From Bin127 sp965221625 (GTDB lineage: Bacteria; Chloroflexota; Dehalococcoidia; Lucifugimonadales; Lucifugimonadaceae): a stretch of 64,000 nt of DNA. Location: the NCBI GenBank assembly GCA_965221625.1, contig OZ244903.1:124001-188000 (forward strand). The letters run 5' to 3'. The notes beneath the pieces were generated by a model that had not been told where the DNA came from, made no database searches, and was given only the letters and a program-made list of their open reading frames with translations. Position 1 is the first letter of the stretch, and each line of letters starts with the position of its first letter. A program made the position numbers and the translations under genes. Positions 33,718 through 44,270 of this stretch are shown here, piece by piece.

Positions 33718-35190
33718 ATGCCCGACACTCAAACGACGACCCGGATGTCGGCGCGTGAGCTGCGTCGCATGCTTGACAACGGCGACGTCACAGCGCAGCA
33801 GATTGCTGCCGAGCACCTCGAACGCATCCGAAATCTCGATCCGCACGTCAATGCGTTCTTGACGGTACTTGACGAAGAGCAGATCCTCGAACAAGCGAAA
33901 GCGGCGGACGCCAAGATCGCCAACGGCGATGCATCGTCCCTGACCGGCATCCCGTTCCTCATCAAAGACAACATCTCCACAACCGGAACGCGCACCACTG
34001 CCGCTTCGAAGATCCTCGACGGCTACGTACCGCCGTTCGATGCCACGGTCGTCTCACGACTGCGAGACGAAAGCTTCGTGATGATGGGCAAGGGCAATCT
34101 CGATGAGTTTGCCATGGGTTCGTCCAACGAAAACTCCGCTTTTGGTGGAGTAACGAATCCGTGGGGTGAAAACCGCGTGCCGGGCGGGTCCAGCGGCGGT
34201 GCCGCAGCAGCAGTCGCCGCCGGCGAAGTCGTGGTCGCTCTCGGATCCGACACTGGCGGGAGCATCCGACAACCAGGCTCGCTGTGCGGCGTCGTCGGAT
34301 TCAAACCGACCTACGGATTGGTCAGCCGCTACGGATTAATCGCATTCGCGTCGTCACTCGACCAGATTGGACCGCTCGCCCGCACAGTCGCAGATTGCGC
34401 CGACGCGGCAAACGTCATCTCCGGGCACGACCCGTTAGATTCGACCTCGCTCGAAGTCGAGATGGACTTTGCCGAACACCTCGGTCGCGATATCGACGGA
34501 TTGCGCATCGGCGTGCCGAAGGAGTACATCGTTGACGGCATTGAACCCGGCGTTCGCAAGTCGTTCGAGAACGCTCTCAAGGTTCTAGAAGGTTTAGGTG
34601 CCGAGGTCGAAGAGACTTCATTGCCATTGACCGATCAAGCCCTCGCCGTCTACTACATCATCGCTCCGTCCGAAGCTTCCGCAAACCTCGCACGCTTCGA
34701 CGGCGTCAAGTACGGAATGTCGATTGACGGTGAGCCGAATGCTCGAGAGTCGATTGAAGCGACGCGCGGTGCCGGATTCGGAGCCGAGGTGAAACGTCGA
34801 ATTCTCATCGGCACCTACGCACTCTCCGCCGGCTACTACGACGCCTACTACAAGAAGGCGCAGCAAGTCCGCACGCTCATCCGTCGTGAGTTCGCTGACG
34901 CGTTCGAGAAGTTTGATGCCATCGTTACACCGACGTCCCCTACAGTCGCATTCGAAGCGGGAGCGAAGACGCAGGATCCGTTCCAGATGTACCTTAGCGA
35001 CATCTGCACGATACCGGTCAACATCGCCGGACTTCCCGGGATATCGGTACCGTGCGGTCTATCAGAAGATCTACCGGTCGGATTGCAGGTCATCGCACCG
35101 CAACTTGGTGACCGCACCGCACTCCAGATAGCCCACGCCTACGAACAATCGACAAACTGGAACCTGACCCCGCCTGAACCATCACTCTGA
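33718..35190 (+). CDS. gatA: Asp/Glu-tRNA amidotransferase subunit A
   Basis: Amidase-signature glutaminase subunit that supplies ammonia to GatB. The Ser-cisSer-Lys triad is present: Lys83 in IPFLIKDNI, the cis-Ser in PGGSSGGAAAAVA and nucleophile Ser182 in GSDTGGSIRQPG. The GatA-specific GKGNLDEFAMGSSNENSAFG segment is intact. Length is 490 residues. It is paired with gatC, which separates it from the other amidase in this window at 38.3 kb. The next gene begins one base after its stop. Confidence 0.97.
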   Translation: MPDTQTTTRMSARELRRMLDNGDVTAQQIAAEHLERIRNLDPHVNAFLTVLDEEQILEQAKAADAKIANGDASSLTGIPFLIKDNISTTGTRTTAASKILDGYVPPFDATVVSRLRDESFVMMGKGNLDEFAMGSSNENSAFGGVTNPWGENRVPGGSSGGAAAAVAAGEVVVALGSDTGGSIRQPGSLCGVVGFKPTYGLVSRYGLIAFASSLDQIGPLARTVADCADAANVISGHDPLDSTSLEVEMDFAEHLGRDIDGLRIGVPKEYIVDGIEPGVRKSFENALKVLEGLGAEVEETSLPLTDQALAVYYIIAPSEASANLARFDGVKYGMSIDGEPNARESIEATRGAGFGAEVKRRILIGTYALSAGYYDAYYKKAQQVRTLIRREFADAFEKFDAIVTPTSPTVAFEAGAKTQDPFQMYLSDICTIPVNIAGLPGISVPCGLSEDLPVGLQVIAPQLGDRTALQIAHAYEQSTNWNLTPPEPSL

Positions 35191-35191
35191 A

Positions 35192-35707
35192 ATGCCCATG
35201 AAACACACACGTTCACTTCTTCTGTTTGGCATCGCTATCTTCTCGTTGCTCGCGATCGCGGCTTGTAGCGACAACGAAGAGCCGGAAGCAACGACGGTCA
35301 CATCGGAAACCGCGTCCACTGAGTGCTCGCCGCTTGAAGAGGCACCGACGCCGGTACCCGGAGCACCTCCGTCTGGACCGCCGCCTTCTTTGCCTTACAT
35401 CTTCGCCGGCACCGCATCGGTCAACGGTGAACCGGTCCCTGAAGGACACCAAATCTTCGTCAAGCTCACCACCTCCAGGTCGTGGCCAGTGCCGATAGGT
35501 GCGGACGGTTCATTCCGCGACATGATCCACGGTCCGGTGAGCGAGATGGACAACGACGTGCCATTCGTCTTCTGCTTGGGAGATCCGGAAGGCACTTCAT
35601 ACCGCGCCGAAGAGACTGTCGAATACGAAGACGTCGGAACTTTCAACGAGGTATCGGTCGAACTCAACTTCCCGGACCTCCCTGACTTGCCGGCAAGCAA
35701 CCCATGA
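35192..35707 (+). CDS. Small Pro/Thr-rich lipoprotein of unknown function
   Basis: The 171-residue protein has a lipoprotein signal peptide (LLLFGIAIFSLLAIAAC) with the lipidated Cys at about residue 25. An acidic and Pro-rich linker follows, with a C-terminal ~110-residue domain of beta character (FAGTASVNGEPVPEGHQIFV, then VPFVFCLGDPEG). That domain resembles carboxypeptidase-regulatory-like or Ig-type folds in which a short sugar- or ligand-binding loop follows VNGEPVPEG. This is inferred from pattern only. The gene is squeezed between gatA (1 bp) and the carbonic anhydrase gene (4-bp ATGA overlap), so it is co-transcribed. Confidence 0.7.
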   Translation: MPMKHTRSLLLFGIAIFSLLAIAACSDNEEPEATTVTSETASTECSPLEEAPTPVPGAPPSGPPPSLPYIFAGTASVNGEPVPEGHQIFVKLTTSRSWPVPIGADGSFRDMIHGPVSEMDNDVPFVFCLGDPEGTSYRAEETVEYEDVGTFNEVSVELNFPDLPDLPASNP

Positions 35708-36201
35708 GGATACCGTTGGACGGCGTGATGCCGCGCATCCATGAGACGGCGTACGTCGCTCCCAACGCAACACTCGTCGGAAACGTCGAAGTCGGCCCGC
35801 AATCGAGCGTCTGGTTCGGTGCCGTCGTACGTGCCGACAGCGGAAAGATCAAGATCGGAAGCGGTTCAAATATCCAGGACAACTCCGTCTTGCACGCTGA
35901 CGACGATGCCGAAATCGGCGACAACGTAACTATCGGTCACGGCGTCGTTTGCCACGCCAAGTCGATTGGGGATGGGACATTACTCGGCAACGGATCGGTC
36001 TTGAACGACGGCGTAGTTGTCGGCAAGAACTGTCTGATTGCCGCGGGAACGGTCATCACCGAGAACACCGTCATCGAAGACGACCAACTAGTGCGCGGCA
36101 TACCTGGGAAGGCGATTGGGAAGTTGAGAGATCGCCATCGCCAGCTGCTTACCGCCGCGGCGCAGAGTTACGTCAACCGGATCGCGCGATACCGGGACTG
36201 A
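35704..36201 (+). CDS. Gamma carbonic anhydrase family protein
   Basis: Left-handed beta-helix hexapeptide protein of 165 residues. Repeats run from YVAPNATLVGNVEVG through AAGTVITENTVIEDDQLVRG. The three zinc/iron-binding histidines of the gamma-class carbonic anhydrase/YrdA family are recognisable: one in SVLHADDDA, two in IGHGVVCHAKSIG. Activity as a CO2 hydratase is plausible but many members have no measured activity. The start overlaps the lipoprotein stop, and the gene converges with argS with 1 bp between. Confidence 0.9.
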   Translation: MRIPLDGVMPRIHETAYVAPNATLVGNVEVGPQSSVWFGAVVRADSGKIKIGSGSNIQDNSVLHADDDAEIGDNVTIGHGVVCHAKSIGDGTLLGNGSVLNDGVVVGKNCLIAAGTVITENTVIEDDQLVRGIPGKAIGKLRDRHRQLLTAAAQSYVNRIARYRD

Positions 36202-36202
36202 C

Positions 36203-37876
<1,674 letters not shown>

Positions 37877-38030
37877 CAAATCTCTTTCGCGACCTTTCGA
37901 TCGGATTCGCACGGACACACTCAGTTACGCATGTATCCTGCATACCAGCCGCAAACTTCACTCGCGCTGCACTTATATAAGGATAAGAAATCATCGCTTT
38001 TTCACCGCAAACACAGGGCAGACCACGACA

Positions 38031-38255
38031 ATGAACAACCAACATGACGACGACGTGAGAGCGATCGTCGATGCCGGCGAAAACGTCGGCATCCCAGTCT
38101 CCGAAGCGCACGCCGAACTCGCCGCACAGTGGCAAGATTCCCTGCGAGCAAGCATCCGAACCGTTCGCAATCTCGAACACGGCGAATGCGAGCCGTTGAC
38201 GGTTTTCCGACCTGAAGACCCGCGCATCCGCACGAACGCCGGAGACTCGCAATGA
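38031..38255 (+). CDS. GatC/AtzG-like small amidase subunit
   Basis: The 74-residue protein starts at ATG 38031 within a longer open frame. It resembles the AtzG-like small proteins that pair with amidase-signature enzymes: an N-terminal helical half (IPVSEAHAELAAQWQDSLRA) and a C-terminal extended part ending EPLTVFRPEDPR. In AtzG and GatC the equivalent tail wraps around the amidase. Its stop overlaps the amidase start (ATGA), as expected for a fixed stoichiometric partner. Assignment rests on size, pattern and position; homology was not searched. Confidence 0.6.
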   Translation: MNNQHDDDVRAIVDAGENVGIPVSEAHAELAAQWQDSLRASIRTVRNLEHGECEPLTVFRPEDPRIRTNAGDSQ

Positions 38256-39679
38256 CTTCGAACGGTGAAGACCTGGCCTTCGCGTCGATCGACGAGCTGG
38301 CACCACAAATTGCAGATGGCAGCATCTCGCCCGTAACCCTCGCCGAAAACGCTCTGGCTCGCACCGACCGGTTGAACGGCGAGCTCGTCGCGTTCATCGA
38401 CCTTTGGCACGAAGAGACGATGGAACGCGCGCAACAAGCCGAGAACGAAATTGCCGCCGGCGACTACCGCGGTCCATTGCACGGCATCCCCATCGGCCTA
38501 AAGGATCTGGTCGACGTCGAAGGCAAACCGACAACCGGCGGTTCCAAAGTACTCCAGTCCAACATCGCCCAATCGGACGCCACTGTAACCAAACGTCTGC
38601 ACGACGCCGGAGCAATCACAATCGGCAAGACCAATCTCGTCGAGTTCGCTTTCGGTGCCGCCGGCGTCAACCCTTATACCGGCGACGCGCGAAATCCGTG
38701 GGACACCGACCGCGTAACCGCAGGCTCCAGCAGCGGATCCGGTGCATCTGTCGCCTCCGGCATGGTTTTCGCCACTCTGGGTTCCGACACCGGTGGCAGC
38801 ATCCGCATGCCGGCATCGCTCTGCGGCATCGCAGGACTCAAACCGACCTACGGGCGAGTATCCAGAGCCGGAGTTCTGGACCTCTGCTGGAGTTGCGACC
38901 ACGTGGGACCGATGACGCGTCGAACCGTTGACTGCGCACACGTCATGAACGCAATTGCCGGCCACGACTCAGCAGATCCCGCGTCCGCCGCACACCCGGT
39001 GCCTGACTTCACCGCAGATCTCGACAAGGGATTGGACGGTTTGCGCATCGGCATACCGACGCACTATTTCTTCGACCCAGAAATCCTTGATCCCGAAATC
39101 GCCGCGGCAGTCGGAACCGCAATCGAAGTTCTTGCCAAGAATGGTGCTGAAATTGTCGAGATTCCGATGGAATGGGTCTCCGAAGGAAGGGCGATTAATG
39201 TCGTCATCACCCTCTCGGAAGCGATTGCCGTCCACGAGGAGCTGCTCGCGAAACATGCCGATCACTACACTCCGGCAGTCCGAAGTCGCATCCAATCCGC
39301 ACTCACAATCGCAGCAGTCGATTACGTCCGCGCACAACGCGCCCGACGACACTTCTGCGAGTCGATGAATGAAGCGATGCTGAATGTCGACGTTCTCGTT
39401 ACGCCGTCAGTGCCGGTTCGCACGCCGACCATCGCCGAGTGCACGCCAGCTCCCGGCAAAGCCATCGCCGATGCCGGTGCGGAGATACCGCTCTTCACGT
39501 CAATCTTCGACGTCACCGGCCAACCTTCACACTCCGTCCTCTGCGGTTTCGACTCCGGCAACATGCCAATCGGGTTGATGATTACCGGGCACAACTTCGA
39601 CGAATCGACCGTGCTACGCGTCGGGCACGCGTACGAAGAGATCGCTAGTTGGCACCGAAGTCGTCCACCCACGCGTTAG
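38252..39679 (+). CDS. Amidase-signature hydrolase (AtzE/GatA-like)
   Basis: Serine amidohydrolase of 475 residues with an intact triad: Lys84 in IGLKDLVDVEG, the cis-Ser around residues 159-160 in AGSSSGSG and nucleophile Ser183 in GSDTGGSIRMPA. It lacks the GatA-specific NLDEFAMGS segment (NLVEFAFGAAG instead) and is not linked to a gatB gene. With the GatC-like partner upstream it looks like a two-subunit amidase comparable to AtzE-AtzG (1-carboxybiuret hydrolase) or another amide-degrading enzyme. Substrate cannot be read from the sequence. Confidence 0.88.
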   Translation: MTSNGEDLAFASIDELAPQIADGSISPVTLAENALARTDRLNGELVAFIDLWHEETMERAQQAENEIAAGDYRGPLHGIPIGLKDLVDVEGKPTTGGSKVLQSNIAQSDATVTKRLHDAGAITIGKTNLVEFAFGAAGVNPYTGDARNPWDTDRVTAGSSSGSGASVASGMVFATLGSDTGGSIRMPASLCGIAGLKPTYGRVSRAGVLDLCWSCDHVGPMTRRTVDCAHVMNAIAGHDSADPASAAHPVPDFTADLDKGLDGLRIGIPTHYFFDPEILDPEIAAAVGTAIEVLAKNGAEIVEIPMEWVSEGRAINVVITLSEAIAVHEELLAKHADHYTPAVRSRIQSALTIAAVDYVRAQRARRHFCESMNEAMLNVDVLVTPSVPVRTPTIAECTPAPGKAIADAGAEIPLFTSIFDVTGQPSHSVLCGFDSGNMPIGLMITGHNFDESTVLRVGHAYEEIASWHRSRPPTR

Positions 39680-39713
39680 CACCCCGTCCTTCGAAAACTT
39701 CGAAGTGCATAAC

Positions 39714-40310
39714 ATGGCGACGGCAGCAGACGAAATTTCTGGCGACGACGGTAAACGCGGACACCACAACCGCTACGTCAACCGTCCGTCGATGCGAGAG
39801 CAACGGGGTTTCGCCTGCATCGGGCTCGACCGTCCTACGGATCCCGTCAACATAGGACACGCGCTTCGATCCGCATTCTGCTTTGATGCGCGCATGGTGA
39901 TCCTGGGCAAGCCAGATCCCGCCGCAGCAAGGTTGTCGAAACTGCCCACCGACCCGATGCGATCGTTTCGTCACATACCCGTCATCAAAACCGACAAGCT
40001 GACTGAAGCCATTCCTCAAGGTGCCGAGATCGTTGCGGTCGAAATCGCTGCCGACGCCGTCCCTCTAATGGAGTTCACCCATCCAGAACGCGCATGCTAC
40101 GTGTTCGGTCCAGAGAATGGCTCGATTTCTGAGGCGTTGTTGAAGCGTTGTCACTCCAAAGTGATGATCCCGACCATGGCGTCGTTGAACCTCGGCATGT
40201 GCGTCAACATCGTGCTCTACGACCGCCTCGCCAAATCGTGGCCTAGCATCTTGGAGCGTCGCAAGTCGATGTTCTTCCGTGCCACTGAAACCTTGAACGA
40301 CGGCTCGTAA
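39714..40310 (+). CDS. SpoU/TrmH-family RNA 2'-O-methyltransferase
   Basis: SPOUT-fold enzyme that methylates a ribose in tRNA or rRNA using S-adenosylmethionine. The three SpoU motifs are present: NIGHALRSAFCFDA (motif 1), YVFGPENGSIS (motif 2) and IPTMASLNLGMCVNIVLYD (motif 3, forming the knot). Length is about 198 residues from ATG 39714; a GTG at 39705 is an alternative. No extra RNA-binding N-terminal domain is present beyond ~35 residues. The target nucleotide is unknown; motif 3 has Met-Ala-Ser in place of the more usual Gly-x-x-x-Ser-Leu-Asn lead. Confidence 0.88.
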   Translation: MATAADEISGDDGKRGHHNRYVNRPSMREQRGFACIGLDRPTDPVNIGHALRSAFCFDARMVILGKPDPAAARLSKLPTDPMRSFRHIPVIKTDKLTEAIPQGAEIVAVEIAADAVPLMEFTHPERACYVFGPENGSISEALLKRCHSKVMIPTMASLNLGMCVNIVLYDRLAKSWPSILERRKSMFFRATETLNDGS

Positions 40311-40312
40311 TC

Positions 40313-41656
40313 GTGGCGCGTTCGAGGACGACGCGCTTCCCCGCGATGCGCGGAATCTACTTCGGTTGGTATCTACTAGCCGGTGCTTCGGTGATGAATG
40401 CCTTTGGCGGCAGCATCATCTGGCAGGGTTTCACGGTATTCTTCATCCCGGTATCGCAATCGCTGGGATTGGCGGCTTGGCAGGTCTCACTCGCATTCGC
40501 TCTAGCACGCGCCGAAAACGGAGTCCTCGGTCCCATTACCGGTTGGGCACTCGATCGATTCGGCTTCAAACCGCTGATCCTGACGGGGACCATCATCACC
40601 GGCGTCGGCTACATCCTGCTGTCGCAGACCAGCACCTACCTCGCATTCATGATCGTCTACCTTTGCGTCGTGTCGCTGGGATCATCCACTTCGTTCATGC
40701 AGGCAACGACCGCGGCATTGAACACTTGGTTCGTGCGTCGGCGAGGCTTGGTGATGTCGATCAACAGTGCCGCATTTCGACTAGGCGGTGCAATCATGAT
40801 CCCGTTGCTTTCCGTGATGGTGCTCGGATTGGGATGGCAGACGACGGCGTGGATCATCGGCGTCGGGATGATCGTCCTCATCTCACCACTCGCGTTCTTG
40901 TTCCGTCGCTCACCCGAAAGCATGGGATTGAATCCCGACGGTGGCATATCGCTGCGCCACATGCGTCGTCGGATTCAACGGCGTCGGACGACGAACACTA
41001 CTCGAACGGTCGAGCGTCAAGCGACTGATCCACCAAGCGACACACAATCGGCGGCGACCGACGACGGCGATATCCCCACTAGACAGGCGATTCGTTCAAC
41101 CTCATTCTGGATTTTGGTCGCTGCGACCACCATCCGGATGACGGTCCACGGCACCATTTTTCTCCACTTCATCCCCATCCTAGTTTGGCGCGGAGAAGAT
41201 CAACAGACCGCGGCAAACTTGCTCGGATTACTCTCACTCGTCGCCACTCCGTTGATTCTCTTCACCGGTTACATCAGCGATCGCGTGGGACGACCGATTA
41301 TGCTGGCGATCCTCTACACCTGTTCCGCCATCAGTCTCTTCCTGATCACCCAAGTGGAAGGCACCTGGCCCATCTTCATGGCGATGCTCCTCTTCGCTGG
41401 TTCCGAAGCAGCCAGCTCACTGAACTGGGCCATGATTGGCGACCTTTTCGGGCGCACCCACTATGCCACAATTCGCGGCTTTATGGCACCTATCTACAAC
41501 ACCGCACTCATCATCGCACCCGTAACTGCTGGTTGGATCTACGACACTACCAACTCATACCGGGTAGTTCTCTACGCCGGCACGGTGTTGATGATCGTCG
41601 CCGCATTCGTGTTCCTCACCTTGCAACCAGCCATCCGAGGACGTCGAAACGTTTGA
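40313..41656 (+). CDS. MFS transporter, monocarboxylate/oxalate-formate antiporter-like
   Basis: Twelve-helix major facilitator of 447 residues. The N-terminal GIYFGWYLLAGASVMNAFG with FGW, the GPITGWALDRFGFKPLI loop (MFS motif A region) and STSFMQATTAALNTWFVRRRGLVM resemble the oxalate:formate antiporter and monocarboxylate porter branch. A charged cytoplasmic loop of about 50 residues (MRRRIQRRRTTN region) separates the halves. GTG start, two bases after the methyltransferase stop. Substrate is inferred to be a carboxylate. Confidence 0.85.
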   Translation: MARSRTTRFPAMRGIYFGWYLLAGASVMNAFGGSIIWQGFTVFFIPVSQSLGLAAWQVSLAFALARAENGVLGPITGWALDRFGFKPLILTGTIITGVGYILLSQTSTYLAFMIVYLCVVSLGSSTSFMQATTAALNTWFVRRRGLVMSINSAAFRLGGAIMIPLLSVMVLGLGWQTTAWIIGVGMIVLISPLAFLFRRSPESMGLNPDGGISLRHMRRRIQRRRTTNTTRTVERQATDPPSDTQSAATDDGDIPTRQAIRSTSFWILVAATTIRMTVHGTIFLHFIPILVWRGEDQQTAANLLGLLSLVATPLILFTGYISDRVGRPIMLAILYTCSAISLFLITQVEGTWPIFMAMLLFAGSEAASSLNWAMIGDLFGRTHYATIRGFMAPIYNTALIIAPVTAGWIYDTTNSYRVVLYAGTVLMIVAAFVFLTLQPAIRGRRNV

Positions 41657-41699
41657 TGACCGATGTCACATATCCCCAAAAGACCCACTCGGAACTCGA

Positions 41700-41776
41700 T
41701 GGTCGGGGCAACAGGATTTGAACCTGTGACCTCTTGACCCCCAGTCAAGTGCGCTACCAGACTGCGCCATGCCCCG
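41700..41776 (-). tRNA. tRNA-Pro (anticodon GGG)
   Basis: The minus strand folds as a cloverleaf. Acceptor strands CGGGGCA and TGCCCCG are followed by discriminator A and an encoded CCA (41702-41700). The anticodon stem CTTGA/TCAAG encloses loop CTGGGGG with anticodon GGG at positions 34-36, and the T arm contains GGTTCAAATCC. The total is 77 nt including CCA. It reads CCC and CCU proline codons. Its 3' end lies 44 bp from the convergent MFS gene. Confidence 0.97.
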
Positions 41777-41863
41777 ATACCGTGTTGGAAAGTCTATCAA
41801 AGTGACCACTGAAACCTTCTTGGCGAGTTCATACTCACACCGCGACGTAGAATCGGGATTGAA

Positions 41864-43156
41864 ATGTCCGAGCAGCAGTTCACAACCCCGAGGGGCGTGG
41901 CAGACATCCTCCCGGAAGATCAATCTCTGTGGAACGCGGTACGGGCAACCGCGACGGCTACGGCTCAGCAGTTCGGCTACCAGCAAATTGATACACCGGT
42001 CTTTGAGAACACCGACCTCTTTCGTCGGGGCGTCGGCAGTGAAACCGACATCGTCCAAAAGGAGATGTACTCGTTCGAAGACCTAGGCGGCGACTCGCTG
42101 ACCTTGCGACCTGAGGGAACCGCACCGGTCTGCCGTGCCTACATCGAGCACGGCATGCACAACCTGTCGCAACCAGTGCGGTTGTTCTACCTCGCTCCGA
42201 TGTTTCGTTACGACCGCCCTCAAGCGGGGCGATTCCGTCAACATCACCAATTCGGCTGCGAAGCGATCGGCGATCCGTCACCAATCGTTGACGCAGAGAT
42301 TATCGAGATCGGATTGCGCTACATCCAATCACTCGGGCTCTCGGACATTACTCTCCGCATCAACTCGATTGGAGACGGCGATACACGTTCGAAATACTCA
42401 GAAGCACTACGCCGCCACTATTCGGAACACGCCGCAAGCCTCCCGAAAGTCGACCGCGATCGGTTGGAACGCGCGCCTTTGCGTTTGCTCGATTCCAAGG
42501 AAGCGACGACGCGCGAGCTCAGTGCCAGCGCGCCCCGATCACTGGATTTCCTCTCGGCGGGTGCTCGTGAGCACTGGCAAACACTGTTGGGATATCTGGA
42601 AGCCATCAAGACGGCCTATCCGACCTTCACATATCGTGTAGATCACACGCTGGTCCGAGGTTTGGATTACTACAACCGAACGGTGTTCGAGTTCGAACCG
42701 GCGAACCAAACCAGCCAATCTTCGCTATTCGGTGGCGGACGATACGATCCGTTGATTGGTATCTTGGGCGGACAATCGACACCAGGCGTCGGCTTCGGCT
42801 CAGGCATCGAACGCATCATCTTGGAGATAGAGCGTCAGAACTCTCTGCCGATCGATGACACCGCCGCCAATGCGGTTATCGTGCATATGGGAGCCAGTGC
42901 AACGAAAACGGCGAGTTCGATCGCTGCGCAGCTCCGGAATCGTGGACTTGCCATTCTCATGGCACCAGACGGCAAGTCGATGCGTGCACAGATGCGATTC
43001 GCTAATCGATGCAACGCAGACTATGCGGTCATCATCGGCGAGCGCGAAATCGAACAGAAGGTCGCGGCATTGAAGTCGTTGCGATCCGACGACGCACAGT
43101 CAACGGTCGATTTGGATGCCAGATCGATCGCCCACAAAATCACATCGCTTTCATGA
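41864..43156 (+). CDS. hisS: Histidyl-tRNA synthetase
   Basis: Class II synthetase, 430 residues. It begins TPRGVADILPED; motif 2 reads MFRYDRPQAGRFRQHHQFGCEAIG. The histidine A motifs are present as VRGLDYYNRTVFEF and SLFGGGRYDPLIG, and the C-terminal anticodon domain follows from about residue 330. Its stop overlaps the prfA start (ATGATGA), making a hisS-prfA-prmC operon. Confidence 0.97.
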   Translation: MSEQQFTTPRGVADILPEDQSLWNAVRATATATAQQFGYQQIDTPVFENTDLFRRGVGSETDIVQKEMYSFEDLGGDSLTLRPEGTAPVCRAYIEHGMHNLSQPVRLFYLAPMFRYDRPQAGRFRQHHQFGCEAIGDPSPIVDAEIIEIGLRYIQSLGLSDITLRINSIGDGDTRSKYSEALRRHYSEHAASLPKVDRDRLERAPLRLLDSKEATTRELSASAPRSLDFLSAGAREHWQTLLGYLEAIKTAYPTFTYRVDHTLVRGLDYYNRTVFEFEPANQTSQSSLFGGGRYDPLIGILGGQSTPGVGFGSGIERIILEIERQNSLPIDDTAANAVIVHMGASATKTASSIAAQLRNRGLAILMAPDGKSMRAQMRFANRCNADYAVIIGEREIEQKVAALKSLRSDDAQSTVDLDARSIAHKITSLS

Positions 43157-44259
43157 TGACTGACACGAACATCACGATCGAAGATCGCATCCGTCTGAGT
43201 TTGCAGAGCACTGCGGACCGCCAAGCCGAAATAGAGGCGGAGATGCTGCTTCCCGAGGTCTTGTCAGATCGTCGACGGATGCAGCGATTGGGTCGCGAGT
43301 ACTCGCGCATCTCGGCGTTGGTCAAATTGCGCGATGAGTTCGAAGCTTCGGCCTCCGAGCTGGAAGATGCCCAAGGCATCCTGGCTGATGAATCGGACGA
43401 TGAGATGGTGATGATGGCCCAGGAGGTGGTCGAAGAGCAACGCCAAGAACTCGACCGTCTTATCTCTCAGATCCAAGTCGCGCTTGTTCCTCCGGACGAA
43501 ACGGATGATGCCGACGCCGTCGTTGAGATCCGAGCCGGAACTGGTGGTGCCGAGGCAAGCCTGTTCGCGTCCGAACTTTACCGCATGTATCAAAGATACG
43601 CGGAGCACAAAGGTTGGAAAACCGCAGTCGTCTCGCTGAACGACACCGGTCTCGGCGGCATCAAGGAGATCGTCTTCGAAATCTCCGGCGACGGTGCATT
43701 CCCGCTATTGAGGCATGAAAGCGGCGTGCATCGCGTGCAGCGAGTGCCATCCACCGAATCGCAAGGTCGCATTCACACCTCCGCTGCCACTGTAGCAGTC
43801 CTCCCCAAAGCCGATGAAATCGACGTCGACATAGACGAAAAAGATCTCAAGATTGATATCTTTCACGCCGGCGGACACGGCGGACAGAACGTCAACAAGG
43901 TAGCCACCGCAGTTCGGATCACACATCTTCCTAGCGGTTTGGTCGTGCAATGCCAAAATGAACGTTCACAATTGCAGAACCGCATGCAGGCGATGGCGAT
44001 ACTACGCACCCGACTATGGGACATGGAGTTGCGCAAGCAAGCGGAAGCGGAAGCAGCCAACCGCAAGGCGCAGGTTGGCTCAGGCGATCGGTCGGAGAAG
44101 ATCCGTACCTACAACTATCCCCAATCTCGCGTCACTGATCACCGCATCAATCTCACTAGTCACAACCTCCAGAGGATTTTGGATGGGGAACTAGACGAGT
44201 TCGCCGACGCCCTCGCGGACATGGCGAAAGCGCAAAAGCTCGCTGCGGCCACCGCATAG
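43153..44259 (+). CDS. prfA: Peptide chain release factor 1
   Basis: Reads UAA and UAG. The codon-recognition P-x-T motif is PST in VQRVPSTESQGRIHTSA, and the catalytic loop is HAGGHGGQNVNKVATAVRI. Length is about 368 residues from ATG 43153, which overlaps the hisS stop; the open frame extends upstream inside hisS and is not coding there. RF1 and RF2 are both in this window, and the glutamine methyltransferase PrmC follows immediately, modifying the GGQ of both. Confidence 0.97.
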   Translation: MMTDTNITIEDRIRLSLQSTADRQAEIEAEMLLPEVLSDRRRMQRLGREYSRISALVKLRDEFEASASELEDAQGILADESDDEMVMMAQEVVEEQRQELDRLISQIQVALVPPDETDDADAVVEIRAGTGGAEASLFASELYRMYQRYAEHKGWKTAVVSLNDTGLGGIKEIVFEISGDGAFPLLRHESGVHRVQRVPSTESQGRIHTSAATVAVLPKADEIDVDIDEKDLKIDIFHAGGHGGQNVNKVATAVRITHLPSGLVVQCQNERSQLQNRMQAMAILRTRLWDMELRKQAEAEAANRKAQVGSGDRSEKIRTYNYPQSRVTDHRINLTSHNLQRILDGELDEFADALADMAKAQKLAAATA

Positions 44260-44270
44260 TCACAACCGTC

